DNA of 64,000 bases from JBIYSM02 sp044759095 (GCF_044759095.2 NZ_JBIYSM020000011.1:28701-92700), one strand, 5' to 3'. Counted from the stretch's first letter, positions 25,104 to 34,803 are shown. Numbers and translations: made by a program. Notes: generated by a model from the letters alone, not told the origin.

Positions 25104-26060
25104 GTGGACAAATGTAAGCCTCGCCGGCTAAAGCAGGGGGACACGATCGGAATCATAGCCCCTGCCAGCCCTCTTTACAACAGAAGTGATCTAAAACGCG
25201 GGATCAGCACGTTGGAAGAGTGGGGCTATCGCGTTGTGGTTGGTGAACATGTCAACGAGCGGCATGAATATTTGGCGGGAACGGACGCACAACGGGCCGC
25301 CGATCTGAATGCCATGTTTCAAAATGACTCCATTGATGCCATATTCGTTACCCAGGGCGGATATGGCAGTGCCAGAATTCTGCATTTGCTTGATTTTGAT
25401 GCCATTCGCCAAAACCCAAAAATTCTGATCGGGTACAGCGACATTACTTCCCTGCATCTGGCCATCCACAAACGAACCGGATTGGTAACGTTTCATGGTC
25501 CAGGCATGGCTGGGTATAATGCCGAAGACCTTTCTGATTACAGGAAAGAATATCTTTTCAAAGCGTTAACTTCCCCCGAACCAATCGGGGAAATAAAAAA
25601 AGAGAACGAAAAAAAGTACATTCACACCATTCAGGCTGGGGAAGCAAGCGGTGAACTGATTGGCGGCAATCTGACTCTGCTGTGCGCATCCCTCGGAACG
25701 CCATACGAAGTCGAAACGGAAGGCAAGATTCTGTTTCTCGAAGAATTGGACACGGAACCGTGGGTCATCGATCATATGCTGACACACTTGTTCAACGCCG
25801 GAAAACTTCAAAAGGCAGCAGGCATTGTCATCGGAGAGTGCAAGGATTGTGTTCCGTACAAGCACAATCCAGGCTTTCCCGTCACGTTCAGCCTCGAGGA
25901 CGTACTGGAAGATCGTTTGGCGCCACTGGACATCCCCGTTCTCTACGGCTTGCCTTTGGGTCATACGCGGGAGTTAGCTACTCTTCCGATCGGCGTCCAA
26001 GCGCGTTTGGACGCCACGCGAGGGAAGTTTTACGTGGAAGAATGCGCAACGATTGAATAG
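25104..26060 (+). CDS. LD-carboxypeptidase (peptidase family S66)
   Basis: Serine peptidase of the LdcA/MccF family that removes C-terminal D-Ala from murein tetrapeptides or cleaves related amides; cytosolic. About 318 residues with IGIIAPASPL at the N terminus, the nucleophile elbow GYSDIT, FLEELDTEPW with the catalytic Glu, and GLPLGHT with the catalytic His, so the Ser-Glu-His triad is complete. GTG 25104 is preferred, with GGGGGAG upstream. Its place just before a peptide importer suggests it processes imported murein-type or modified peptides. An MccF-like self-resistance role is the alternative. Confidence 0.88.
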   Translation: MDKCKPRRLKQGDTIGIIAPASPLYNRSDLKRGISTLEEWGYRVVVGEHVNERHEYLAGTDAQRAADLNAMFQNDSIDAIFVTQGGYGSARILHLLDFDAIRQNPKILIGYSDITSLHLAIHKRTGLVTFHGPGMAGYNAEDLSDYRKEYLFKALTSPEPIGEIKKENEKKYIHTIQAGEASGELIGGNLTLLCASLGTPYEVETEGKILFLEELDTEPWVIDHMLTHLFNAGKLQKAAGIVIGECKDCVPYKHNPGFPVTFSLEDVLEDRLAPLDIPVLYGLPLGHTRELATLPIGVQARLDATRGKFYVEECATIE

Positions 26061-26078
26061 AAAAAGGGGGATAAAGAA

Positions 26079-27914
26079 ATGAGCAAGGTTCGCTTCGAGA
26101 AAAAAAGCAGGTTCACGCTTCTTGCCTTTTGCATGTCTGTCGCGCTGTTCATTTTTCCTTTCTTCACCATCGGGGCTGCTCAAGCCGCAGAGGAACCAGT
26201 GACGTTGCGCGTAGGCTGGACTGCAGAGCCTGACAGCTTGAGTCCATTTATATCCAACCGGATCGTGACCTTTGAACTGCACTTGTTGCTGTATGATACC
26301 CTCATTGCGTATGACAATGATGTCAAGCCGGTTGGCCGATTGGCAAAGGAGTGGAAGGTTAGCGACGATCATCTCACCTGGACGTTCAAATTGGCGGAGG
26401 GCGTAAAGTGGCATGATGGCCAGCCATTCACTTCCGAGGACGTGAAGTTTACATACGAATCCCTGATGAAAGCCCAAACAGGGATGTACGCAGACTTTTT
26501 GAAGGGAATTACAGCCATTGAAACGCCTGACCCGTTGACGGTCGTGATCAAAACGGAGAAGCCAAAGGCGAACATGCTTCAGGTAACAGCTCCCATTCTG
26601 CCCAAGCACATCTGGAGCAGCGTCAAATTCGAAGATTTGAAAACGTGGCCCAATGACAAGCCGATTGGGACTGGCGCTTTCAAGTTTGTCGAATGGAAAA
26701 AAGGCGAGTATGTGAAGCTGGAAGCAAACAAGGATTACTTTTTGGGGGCACCCAAGATCGAGCAGCTCATTTTCCCGCTTTACGCCAACAACGATACGAT
26801 GGTCCAGTCCTTGAAGATCGGGGAGATTGACGGCGCCATCAATATCAACCCGAACCAGGTCAAACTGCTTCAATCGGAAAAGAACATTCAGGTCGTGTCC
26901 AATCCAGGGAATCATTTTACCGATCTGGCCATCAACGTGTGGAAAGATCCCAACTCGAAAGGCAATCCGTTGCTCTTGATGAAGGAAGTGCGAAAAGCGA
27001 TGGAGTACGCCATTCATAAACAACAGGTCATCGATGTGGCCTACTCCGGTCAGGCCCGGATCGGAACGACGCTGGTGCCCTCCGTCTTTGCCAACTGGCA
27101 TTATGAGCCGCAGGGAGAGGAGATGCGCTCGTACAATCCGGAAAAGGCCAAACAATTGCTCGAAGCAGCCGGCTTTTCCGATCGGGACGGAGACGGGATT
27201 CGGGAGGATGCAAAGGGAAAGAAGCTGGAGTTCCGGCTTTTCCTCCGCGGGGAAACAGCAGAAGAGGTCAAGGCTGGGCAAATGATCAGCGGCATGTTCA
27301 AGGAAGTAGGGATCGGCACCAAAGTAGAAACCATGGACGACGGACTCTTGACCGATAAAATTTACGACAATGCTGACTTTGACCTGTTCATTTGGGGATG
27401 GGGCACAGACGTAGACCCGACCACCATTCTGAGCGTCGTCAGCACGGACCAAATTGGCAACTTGAGTGAAACCTATTACTCCAATCCACAATACGACAAG
27501 ATGTTGATCGAGCAGGGAACCATTGTCGACCAGGCCGCGAGAGAACAGATGATCAAGGACATGCAGAAAATGGTGTATGAAGACGTGCCGTACATTATTC
27601 TGTTGGAGGATCATGGCATGCAGGCGGTCCGCACAGACAAATGGGACGGGTGGAAACCGATCGGCGGAGCTTTGTTCCAGGGTTATAACCACTACAATTA
27701 TCTCTCTGTCAGCCCGAAATCGACACCCGCGAGCAACCCCTCCGCTTCAGAAACACCGGCTTCCAATGCTGCGCCTGCTGCCTCTCAAACGGCGCAACAA
27801 AGTTCAGGTCAATCCGGATTGATTTGGGCTGGACTCGCCATCGTGGCAATGGCCGTGATTGGCGTCTTGATTGCCCGGAAAAGAAAGACCATTGACGATT
27901 TCGACCAGAAGTGA
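26079..27914 (+). CDS. Peptide ABC transporter substrate-binding protein with C-terminal membrane anchor
   Basis: Family 5 solute-binding protein (DppA/OppA type). 611 residues. The signal peptide ends in AQA-AEE near 36 with no lipobox Cys. The mature domain shows TLRVGWTAEPDSLSP, LTWTFKLAEGVKWHDGQPF and the other SBP_bac_5 blocks. After a Ser/Pro/Ala/Thr/Gln-rich linker (about 548-580) comes a single helix (GLIWAGLAIVAMAVIGVLIA) followed by RKRK. It is thus tethered by its C terminus instead of an N-terminal lipid, which is unusual in Firmicutes. Genes for both permeases and both ATPases follow at once. Confidence 0.92.
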   Translation: MSKVRFEKKSRFTLLAFCMSVALFIFPFFTIGAAQAAEEPVTLRVGWTAEPDSLSPFISNRIVTFELHLLLYDTLIAYDNDVKPVGRLAKEWKVSDDHLTWTFKLAEGVKWHDGQPFTSEDVKFTYESLMKAQTGMYADFLKGITAIETPDPLTVVIKTEKPKANMLQVTAPILPKHIWSSVKFEDLKTWPNDKPIGTGAFKFVEWKKGEYVKLEANKDYFLGAPKIEQLIFPLYANNDTMVQSLKIGEIDGAININPNQVKLLQSEKNIQVVSNPGNHFTDLAINVWKDPNSKGNPLLLMKEVRKAMEYAIHKQQVIDVAYSGQARIGTTLVPSVFANWHYEPQGEEMRSYNPEKAKQLLEAAGFSDRDGDGIREDAKGKKLEFRLFLRGETAEEVKAGQMISGMFKEVGIGTKVETMDDGLLTDKIYDNADFDLFIWGWGTDVDPTTILSVVSTDQIGNLSETYYSNPQYDKMLIEQGTIVDQAAREQMIKDMQKMVYEDVPYIILLEDHGMQAVRTDKWDGWKPIGGALFQGYNHYNYLSVSPKSTPASNPSASETPASNAAPAASQTAQQSSGQSGLIWAGLAIVAMAVIGVLIARKRKTIDDFDQK

Positions 27915-27921
27915 TAACGCG

Positions 27922-28890
27922 ATGAAAACTGCCTATCTGCTGAAAAAGACGTTTCATGCCGCTATCACCGTGTTATTCGTGCTTGTAATCAATTTCTTTC
28001 TGTTTCGCGTGATGCCGGGTGATCCCTTGGCCATGCTTCTCCGCGATCCCAAAATGTCACCTGAAGCCATCGAACAGATGAAGCAAATGTTCGGGCTTGA
28101 TCAACCGTGGTATATTCAATTTTTCACGTACGTGAAGGAACTGCTCCAAGGGAACCTGGGGACATCCTTTATGTTCAAACAACCCGTCATGGACATCATT
28201 GCCGGCAAGCTGCTCCCCACGATTCTTCTCGTGGGGACGGCAAGCATCATTGCCTTGGTGGGCGGGACACTGTTAGGGATATTGTCTGCACGAAAACGGG
28301 GCACAAAAGTGGATGTTTTCGCACTTGGCTTCTCCCTGCTCACCTATTCAATGCCAACCTTTTGGCTGGGTGTGGTGCTTGTCGCGTTTTTCAGCGTCTA
28401 TTTGATGGCATTTCCCACAACAGGGATGGTGACAGCAGGCAAAAGCTTTGAAAACACCGCGGCTCTTTTCCTGGATATGGGAAAGCATCTTTTCTTGCCC
28501 GTGCTCTCACTCAGTCTGGTGCTGATTGGTCAATATGTATTGATCATGCGAAATACCTTGCTGGATGTGCTGACGGAAGATTACATCCAGACGGCCAAAG
28601 CAAAGGGCTTCTCGGATAAATATGTATTGCGCCGGCATGCCGTGCCGAACGCCATGCTTCCCCTGATTACCCTCGTCTCCATTAATTTTGGCTTCATTAT
28701 TGCGGGCGCCATTGAGGTGGAGACCGTCTTTTCCTGGCCGGGCATTGGCCGCTTGATGTTTGAGGCGTTGATGAACCGGGATTATCCGCTTTTGCAGGGG
28801 ATCTTTTTTTTCATCAGTGTCTGTGTGGTCTTTGCGAATTTGTTGGCTGATGTTCTCTACGGATACCTGGATCCCCGCATAAAAGCCTAG
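27922..28890 (+). CDS. Peptide ABC transporter permease (DppB/OppB type)
   Basis: About 322 residues, six membrane helices, the conserved N terminus VINFFLFRVMPGDP, and the EAA-type loop (EDYIQTAKAKGFSDKYVLRR) that docks on the ATPases. The frame is open from 27871, but ATG 27922, 7 bases after the binding-protein stop, gives the usual N terminus. First of two permeases in the importer encoded at 26079-31775. Confidence 0.92.
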   Translation: MKTAYLLKKTFHAAITVLFVLVINFFLFRVMPGDPLAMLLRDPKMSPEAIEQMKQMFGLDQPWYIQFFTYVKELLQGNLGTSFMFKQPVMDIIAGKLLPTILLVGTASIIALVGGTLLGILSARKRGTKVDVFALGFSLLTYSMPTFWLGVVLVAFFSVYLMAFPTTGMVTAGKSFENTAALFLDMGKHLFLPVLSLSLVLIGQYVLIMRNTLLDVLTEDYIQTAKAKGFSDKYVLRRHAVPNAMLPLITLVSINFGFIIAGAIEVETVFSWPGIGRLMFEALMNRDYPLLQGIFFFISVCVVFANLLADVLYGYLDPRIKA

Positions 28891-28903
28891 AAAGGAGACC
28901 GCT

Positions 28904-29821
28904 ATGAACGAACCTGTCTTGAATCAGTCAGCACTGGAGACGAATCCGTCCTCCAGGAAAAGTGTAAAGCGGCACAAGGTTCATCGATGGCTGACGGTTT
29001 TCCGCGAGAATCGCATCGGCATGCTGGGAGCGTTTCTCTTTTTTCTGTTCGCGCTCATCTCGACCATCGGGCCCATTGTCTATCCGTACGATCCCATGGA
29101 ATTTGGCAGTGGAGGCGCCGTGCTTCAGCCTCCCAGTGCGGAGCATTGGCTGGGAACGGATGATATGGGGCGTGATGTGCTGGGCGCTTTGATTTCCGGT
29201 TCGCGGACGTCTCTGGGTGTTGGAGTTCTGGCCACCGGCATCACCATGCTGATCGGAACATTGGTCGGCATCTGTGCCGGATACTTTGGCGGAAAGATTG
29301 ATACGCTGCTGATGCGGTTTACAGAAATTTTCCTCGTTTTGCCCTGGCTTCCCTTGATGCTGGTGCTTGCCGCTCTCTTGGGAACCAGCATCTGGAACAT
29401 CATTCTGGTCATCGGCATCACCAGCTGGTCCAGCACGGCTCGAATCGTTCGGGCTCAGGCCCTGTCCATCAAGGAGCGGCAATTTGTTGAGCGCGCCCGC
29501 GCAATTGGCGCCAGTCACTTTACCATCATGCGCAGGCACATTTTTCCCAATGTGTTTCCGCTGATTTTCGCAAACACCATCCTCGTATCGGCCGTTGCCA
29601 TCTTGTCGGAAACATCCCTTAGTTTTCTGGGCATGGGAGATCCCACGCATCCCAGCTGGGGGATGATGCTTCACTATGCATTTACATCCGGGGCCGGCAG
29701 TATGGGAGCGTATTGGTTTCTTCTCCCTCCCGGCTTATGCGTGGTGGCCGTCGTTCTCGGCTTTACCTTTTTGGGTTACGCCTTTGATGAACTGTTCAAT
29801 CCCAAGCTGCAACGGAGGTAA
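28904..29821 (+). CDS. Peptide ABC transporter permease (DppC/OppC type)
   Basis: 305 residues, about six helices after a charged cytoplasmic N-terminal tail (RKSVKRHKVHRWLTVFRENR). Carries WLGTDDMGRDV, typical of DppC/OppC, and the EAA loop (VERARAIGASHFTIMRRHI). Ribosome site AAAGGAGA before ATG 28904, 13 bases after the partner permease. Confidence 0.92.
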   Translation: MNEPVLNQSALETNPSSRKSVKRHKVHRWLTVFRENRIGMLGAFLFFLFALISTIGPIVYPYDPMEFGSGGAVLQPPSAEHWLGTDDMGRDVLGALISGSRTSLGVGVLATGITMLIGTLVGICAGYFGGKIDTLLMRFTEIFLVLPWLPLMLVLAALLGTSIWNIILVIGITSWSSTARIVRAQALSIKERQFVERARAIGASHFTIMRRHIFPNVFPLIFANTILVSAVAILSETSLSFLGMGDPTHPSWGMMLHYAFTSGAGSMGAYWFLLPPGLCVVAVVLGFTFLGYAFDELFNPKLQRR

Positions 29822-29824
29822 GCG

Positions 29825-30790
29825 ATGAGTCTGCTGGAAGTTCGTGATTTGAAGACGTATTTTCGAACCAAGGAAGGAGTCGTCAAAGCAGTGGACGGGG
29901 TAAGCTTTTCTTTACAGGAAGGAGAAGTCTTGGCCCTGGTAGGAGAGTCAGGATGCGGGAAAACCACCACGGCCCTGTCCATCACCCGTTTGCTGCCGCC
30001 TGAAGGAGAAGTCGTCGGCGGCGAGGTCCTTTTTCGCGGGCTTGATCTCGCCAAGGAAAGCACACAGAAGATAAGGCGAACCCGTTGGAAGGACATCTCC
30101 ATCGTTTTTCAAGGAGCCATGAACGCGTTGAATCCTGTCATGAAGATCGGCGATCAGATTGCGGAAGCAGTCATGCTGCACGAGAAAACTGCCTACGACG
30201 CTGCCAGAAAGAGGGTCAAAGACCTGCTGGAACTCGTAGAGATAAATCCTGAGCGAATCGATCAGTATCCGCATGAGTTCAGCGGCGGCATGAAACAGCG
30301 CGTGATGATTGCCATGGCCCTGGCATGCCGTCCGCGGTTAATCATCGGAGATGAACCGACAACCGCATTGGATGTGATGGTGCAGGCGCAAATATTGGAC
30401 TTGCTGGAAAGACTGCGCCGAGACCTGCAGATGGCCATGATTCTGATCACCCATGATCTTTCTGTGATGGGGGAAACATGCGATAAGGCGGCCGTCATGT
30501 ACGGCGGAAAGATCGTAGAGTATGGAACCGTCGAACAAATTCTTGAACAACCTGCTCACCCTTATACGCAAAAATTGGTTACATCTTTCCCCAACCCTTA
30601 CGGCAGCAGAGAAATGGTATCCTCCATTCCCGGAGTCCCCCCCAATCTGTTGACGCCTCCCAGCGGCTGCCGTTTTCATCCGCGCTGTGAGCATGCGAGT
30701 GACACATGTCGGATAAGTGAGCCCCCTTTACGGCAGATTGATTCTGGACAGGTTGTCGCTTGCCACCTGAGGGGGGAAACCAGTGAATAA
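29825..30790 (+). CDS. Peptide ABC transporter ATPase (DppD/OppD type)
   Basis: 321-residue nucleotide-binding subunit. Walker A GESGCGKTT, signature FSGGMKQRV, Walker B LIIGDEPTTALD and the switch His in LITHDLS are intact. The C-terminal oligopeptide extension has the three-Cys pattern (CRFHPRCEHASDTC) of the DppD/OppD group. It overlaps the next ATPase gene by 8 bases. Confidence 0.93.
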   Translation: MSLLEVRDLKTYFRTKEGVVKAVDGVSFSLQEGEVLALVGESGCGKTTTALSITRLLPPEGEVVGGEVLFRGLDLAKESTQKIRRTRWKDISIVFQGAMNALNPVMKIGDQIAEAVMLHEKTAYDAARKRVKDLLELVEINPERIDQYPHEFSGGMKQRVMIAMALACRPRLIIGDEPTTALDVMVQAQILDLLERLRRDLQMAMILITHDLSVMGETCDKAAVMYGGKIVEYGTVEQILEQPAHPYTQKLVTSFPNPYGSREMVSSIPGVPPNLLTPPSGCRFHPRCEHASDTCRISEPPLRQIDSGQVVACHLRGETSE

Positions 30791-31775
30791 ACCATCAAAA
30801 GAAGATGTCGTGATCCAGGCAAAGGGACTACAGGTAACATTCGATAAGCATCAAGGCCTGATAAAAGACTTGTTTTCCAACAGCCAAACAAAAGTGACCG
30901 CCGTTGATGGGATCGATTTGACCATTCGAAATGGGGAAATTGTCTCGCTGGTTGGAGAAAGCGGCAGCGGCAAAACGACTTTTGGCAAAGCATTGCTGCA
31001 TCTGGTTATTCCGAGTGCGGGAGAGATCACCTTTGAAGATCAGATCATCACACAAAAAGAAATGAGGAAGTTTCGTCAACGCGCCCAGATGATTTTTCAG
31101 GATCCGTACCAATCCCTGAATCCAAAGCACATGATCATCGACATCGTCGCCGAACCGCTTCTGGTACACGGACTGCTTTCTTCTGAGGAGGAGAAGCTGA
31201 AAAAAGTAACGGAGGCTCTGGAATCGGCAGGTTTGAAACCGGGAGAGCAGTATCTGTACCGGTACCCGCACGAGCTGAGCGGCGGACAGCGCCAGCGTGT
31301 GGTGATTGCGGCCGCTTTGGTTTTACATCCGCATTTTATCGTTGCCGACGAGCCGGTTTCGATGCTTGACGTTTCCGTTCGGGCCGACATCTTGAATCTG
31401 ATGGTGAAGCTCAGAGACGAGAAAGACATATCCTATCTGTTCATTACGCACGATCTTTCCCTGGCATGGCTGATTTCTGACCGGATTGCGATCATGTACC
31501 TGGGAAAAATCATGGAGATTGGGCCAGCCGAACTGATAGCCGGCGAGTGTCTTCATCCCTACACCAAGGCGCTGGTCAGCGTCATGCCTGCACCGAAAAA
31601 GAGAACAGACCGAAAACGGATGGTTTTGACGGGAGAAACGCCGGATCCCAGCCGAATCCCGGCCGGCTGCCGTTTTCATCCCCGCTGTCCGATGGCCGTG
31701 GATCGTTGCCGTACGGAAGCACCCGTTTTGCGCGAAGTGAATCCAGACCATCTCGTCTCCTGTCATTTGGTGTAA
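30783..31775 (+). CDS. Peptide ABC transporter ATPase (DppF/OppF type)
   Basis: 330 residues. Walker A GESGSGKTT, signature LSGGQRQRV, Walker B FIVADEPVSMLD, switch His in FITHDLS, and the C-terminal CRFHPRCPMAVDRC extension. GTG start inside the preceding gene, so the two ATPases are translationally coupled. It pairs with the preceding ATPase to drive the importer. Confidence 0.93.
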   Translation: MNKPSKEDVVIQAKGLQVTFDKHQGLIKDLFSNSQTKVTAVDGIDLTIRNGEIVSLVGESGSGKTTFGKALLHLVIPSAGEITFEDQIITQKEMRKFRQRAQMIFQDPYQSLNPKHMIIDIVAEPLLVHGLLSSEEEKLKKVTEALESAGLKPGEQYLYRYPHELSGGQRQRVVIAAALVLHPHFIVADEPVSMLDVSVRADILNLMVKLRDEKDISYLFITHDLSLAWLISDRIAIMYLGKIMEIGPAELIAGECLHPYTKALVSVMPAPKKRTDRKRMVLTGETPDPSRIPAGCRFHPRCPMAVDRCRTEAPVLREVNPDHLVSCHLV

Positions 31776-31791
31776 CGAAAGGAGAATGACT

Positions 31792-32997
31792 TTGCGAGTA
31801 TTGGAACAGATGAATGACATCATCGAAAAAGAAAGAGAAGCCCTTGTCTCTATCAGCAAGCGGATTTTTGACAATCCGGAACTGGGCTTGCAGGAAAGAT
31901 TCGCTTCAACGATCATGTGTGAGTACCTGGAACAGAACGGCTTTAGTGTGACGAGAGGAGCAGGCGGTCTGGATACTGCGTACGTGGCGCAGCTCGAAAG
32001 GGGTACCGGTGGATTTCATGTCGCCTTCTGTGCCGAGTATGACGCCCTTCCGGAAATCGGCCATGCCTGCGGACACAACCTGATCGGCATGGCCAGCGTG
32101 ACAGCCGGCATTGCGTTAGGAAAAACCCTCTTGGGCGAAGATATTCCGTTCAAGGTATCTGTGATTGGAACGCCCGATGAGGAAGGCACCGGCGGCAAGA
32201 TTGACCTCATCAACGCCGGGGTATTCCGCGATGTGGATATTTGCATGATGTTTCACCCTGGCTACGAAACGATCATCCACGTGGAGTCTCTGGCTTTTCA
32301 TTCCTATGAGTTTATTTTTCACGGGAAACCTGCGCATGCTGCCTCAGAGCCCTGGGAGGGTAAAAATGCTCTCGACGGTGTCATCCAGACGTTCAACGCG
32401 GTAAATGCCTTGCGTCAGCATGTAAAACCGGATGTGCGAATCCACGGAATTATCAAGGAAGGAGGACTTGCTACAAACATTGTTCCAGAACGCGCTGTTG
32501 CAGAGTTTTGCATCCGATCCGAAGATAACACGACTTTGGAGGAGGTCGTCGAGCGCGTCCTGAATTGTGCACGAGGTGCAGCAGTAAGTACGGGTACCGA
32601 CCTGGAAATCAAACCGATTGGCCATTTTTACGACGCGATGAACAGCAATCGGGCTTTGGGGGAGGTATTCGAGGAATCTTTGGCAGAGACGAAATATTCA
32701 GATCCAACACGGTTTCAAGAGGGAAAAGGATCAATCGATATGGGAAACGTTAGCAACGTCGTACCGGCGATTCATCCCGTTCTCTCGCTGACGGAGCAAA
32801 TGGTTCCCGGCCATACACCGGAATTTGCAGCCATGTGCAACACGGAGCATGCATACGAAGTAATGCTTTTGGCAGGCAAAGCGATGGCATTGACCGCCTA
32901 TAAGGTGATTCAGAGTCCGGTCTTGCAGAAGAGAATCAAACAGGAGTTTGAAGAAAGCCGATCTACCAAACAATCGCAATCGGGGGAACGCGCATGA
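31792..32997 (+). CDS. M20-family amidohydrolase
   Basis: Zinc amidohydrolase of the M20D type (amino-acylase or aminobenzoyl-glutamate-hydrolase-like), about 401 residues. Metal-site blocks are seen: CAEYDALPEIGHACGHNL, GTPDEEGTGGK, the FHPGY block, and a dimerisation domain from about 180 (HGKPAHAASEPWEG). AAAGGAGA abuts ATG 31786, so TTG 31792 is taken as the start. It follows the importer directly and overlaps the creatininase gene by 4 bases, so it probably hydrolyses an imported amide, dipeptide or N-acyl amino acid. Confidence 0.87.
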   Translation: MRVLEQMNDIIEKEREALVSISKRIFDNPELGLQERFASTIMCEYLEQNGFSVTRGAGGLDTAYVAQLERGTGGFHVAFCAEYDALPEIGHACGHNLIGMASVTAGIALGKTLLGEDIPFKVSVIGTPDEEGTGGKIDLINAGVFRDVDICMMFHPGYETIIHVESLAFHSYEFIFHGKPAHAASEPWEGKNALDGVIQTFNAVNALRQHVKPDVRIHGIIKEGGLATNIVPERAVAEFCIRSEDNTTLEEVVERVLNCARGAAVSTGTDLEIKPIGHFYDAMNSNRALGEVFEESLAETKYSDPTRFQEGKGSIDMGNVSNVVPAIHPVLSLTEQMVPGHTPEFAAMCNTEHAYEVMLLAGKAMALTAYKVIQSPVLQKRIKQEFEESRSTKQSQSGERA

Positions 32998-33830
32998 AAA
33001 AGTATCTGTTTGCCGAAATGACCTGGCCGGAAGTTCAGCAAGCCATCCACGAAGAGCGGGTTGCAGTTGTTCCAGTAGCCATGATTGAGGAACATGGTCA
33101 CCATCTGCCCGTAGATACCGACCTGGTTTTGGCCAATGAAGTTTGCATCCGGGCCGCTCAACAAATTCCGTCCGAAATGATCGTTATCCCACCCATCAAC
33201 CACGGCTACGCTCCGCATCAAATGGACTTTCCCGGCGTCATTTCCATCGGTTCGCAAACATTCATCCATTACGTCACAGATGTGTGCAGAAGCTTGGCGC
33301 ATCAGGGGTTTAAACGGATTCTCCTGTTAAATGGGCACGGAAGCAACGTATCGCTGCTGCAGGTAGTGGCCCGACAAACCATTCTGGAATATCCGGATGT
33401 CATGTGTGCAACCATCTCTCACTGGGATCTTCAGCCTGTCATCGAGCTAGCCGAACAAATCCGGGAATCAGAGAACCCCGGGGGGATCAACCACGCCTGT
33501 GAACTGGAAACCTCCATGTACCTTGCCATAAAGGAAGAATTGGTCCAAATGGATAAAGCGGTGCGGGACTTGGATAAGTTCAAAACCTCCAAGTATTTTT
33601 GGCTGGATCTGGTCGGTCGTGGAGAAGGCAGACCGGTGATTATGATGCCTTATTGGAGCGCCATCTCGGAAACAGGTACATTGGGAGATCCGACTGTCGC
33701 CACCAAGGAAAAAGGAGAAAAGCTGCTTGCTGCGGCCGTAGAGGGGCTCGTAGAATTTATCCGCATTTTCAAAGAAAGGCAGCATCATCCGCGTGTGAAC
33801 CATCACGAACGTTCCTCTACAGGCAGGTGA
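32994..33830 (+). CDS. Creatininase-family amidohydrolase
   Basis: 278 residues. The metal-binding blocks of the creatinine amidohydrolase family are present: MIEEHGHHLPVDTD near 30-45, PINHGYAPHQMDFPG and LLLNGHGSN. These enzymes open cyclic amides or cleave linear amides with two metal ions. True creatininase cannot be told from relatives by eye. Coupled to the M20 gene (ATGA overlap) and 6 bases before the acetyltransferase gene. Confidence 0.85.
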   Translation: MKKYLFAEMTWPEVQQAIHEERVAVVPVAMIEEHGHHLPVDTDLVLANEVCIRAAQQIPSEMIVIPPINHGYAPHQMDFPGVISIGSQTFIHYVTDVCRSLAHQGFKRILLLNGHGSNVSLLQVVARQTILEYPDVMCATISHWDLQPVIELAEQIRESENPGGINHACELETSMYLAIKEELVQMDKAVRDLDKFKTSKYFWLDLVGRGEGRPVIMMPYWSAISETGTLGDPTVATKEKGEKLLAAAVEGLVEFIRIFKERQHHPRVNHHERSSTGR

Positions 33831-33836
33831 ACGATC

Positions 33837-34742
33837 ATGACAGACGAGAGCCGCTTCACGAGTTTGGAAGACAGAGTCATGGACCGCGTGGAAACTGGCC
33901 GTGGATTCGAAATGCAGGTTCGATTGGACGGTGTCAGCAGCAGAATCCGGGTAGATGACTATCGAGGCAGTGTAGAAGGGATGATAGAGCGACTCGAAGA
34001 GCTTGCTCAGCAATTCTCCTATACCAAAACGATTGTCAGAGTGCGGGCGGAACATGTGGATCGCTTCCTTTCCCGGGGCTATGAAATAGAGGGTGTGTAT
34101 CGCGCATACTACAACGGCAGCGACGCCTATGCAATGACCAGATATCACTCCGTTGAGAGAAGAAACAGTGACCTCTGGCTTAAGGAGGATCATATTCTTC
34201 GGCATGTGCTGACACTGCCGGAATCAGCAGAAGACAGAGGATTTCCCCCAAATTATTCCTTGCGCAGAGCAACGAAAGAAGATGTCGAACAACTGGCCGC
34301 GCTGTATGCCGCGACATTTCCTGTCTATCCAACCCCGGTCAGCCAGCCTGCGTATCTGGCAAAGTTGATGAAGGACGGCGTGATCATCCATGCGGTTGAA
34401 ACGGATGGGCAGATCGTCAGCGCGGCCGCCGCGCACGTAAACCAGGCGCTTCACCATGCAGAAATCGCGGATTGCGCGACCGATGCCGAACATCAGAAAA
34501 AGGGGCTCATGAAACATTTGATTCTATGCCTGGAAAAGGAGTTGTTCCAACAGAGAATCTATTGTGTTTTTTCCCACGCCCGATCCCTGTCATTTGGCAT
34601 GAACGCTGTGTTCCATCAATTGGGATACACGTACGGCGGACGATTGACCAGGAACTGTATCATCTATGACAAGTACGAGGACATGTCACTCTGGATAAAA
34701 GACTTATCGGATCGAAAAAACACAATGACATGTTTGGGATGA
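33837..34742 (+). CDS. ablB: GNAT acetyltransferase, beta-lysine N-acetyltransferase AblB-like
   Basis: 301 residues with an N-terminal family domain (about 1-130) and a C-terminal GNAT domain (about 138-290; HAEIADCATDAEHQKKGLMK includes the acetyl-CoA loop). The pattern fits the AblB/YodP family, which makes N-epsilon-acetyl-beta-lysine, an osmolyte. AblB is normally paired with lysine 2,3-aminomutase (ablA/kamA); none is in this window. Here it ends the peptide-import operon, so its substrate may be a beta-amino acid or another amine released from imported peptides. Confidence 0.78.
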   Translation: MTDESRFTSLEDRVMDRVETGRGFEMQVRLDGVSSRIRVDDYRGSVEGMIERLEELAQQFSYTKTIVRVRAEHVDRFLSRGYEIEGVYRAYYNGSDAYAMTRYHSVERRNSDLWLKEDHILRHVLTLPESAEDRGFPPNYSLRRATKEDVEQLAALYAATFPVYPTPVSQPAYLAKLMKDGVIIHAVETDGQIVSAAAAHVNQALHHAEIADCATDAEHQKKGLMKHLILCLEKELFQQRIYCVFSHARSLSFGMNAVFHQLGYTYGGRLTRNCIIYDKYEDMSLWIKDLSDRKNTMTCLG

Positions 34743-34803
34743 GCCGTCTATAAAATGTACTGTAAAGAAGGGTTTCACAAAGCTGATCCGAGGGGGAACC
34801 GGT

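Noticed and set aside
25974..27692. 572-codon open frame on the minus strand opposite the peptide-binding protein
   Set aside because: It lies wholly antisense to a gene with clear family motifs, has no ribosome site and no recognisable domain. Codon bias of the real gene explains its openness.
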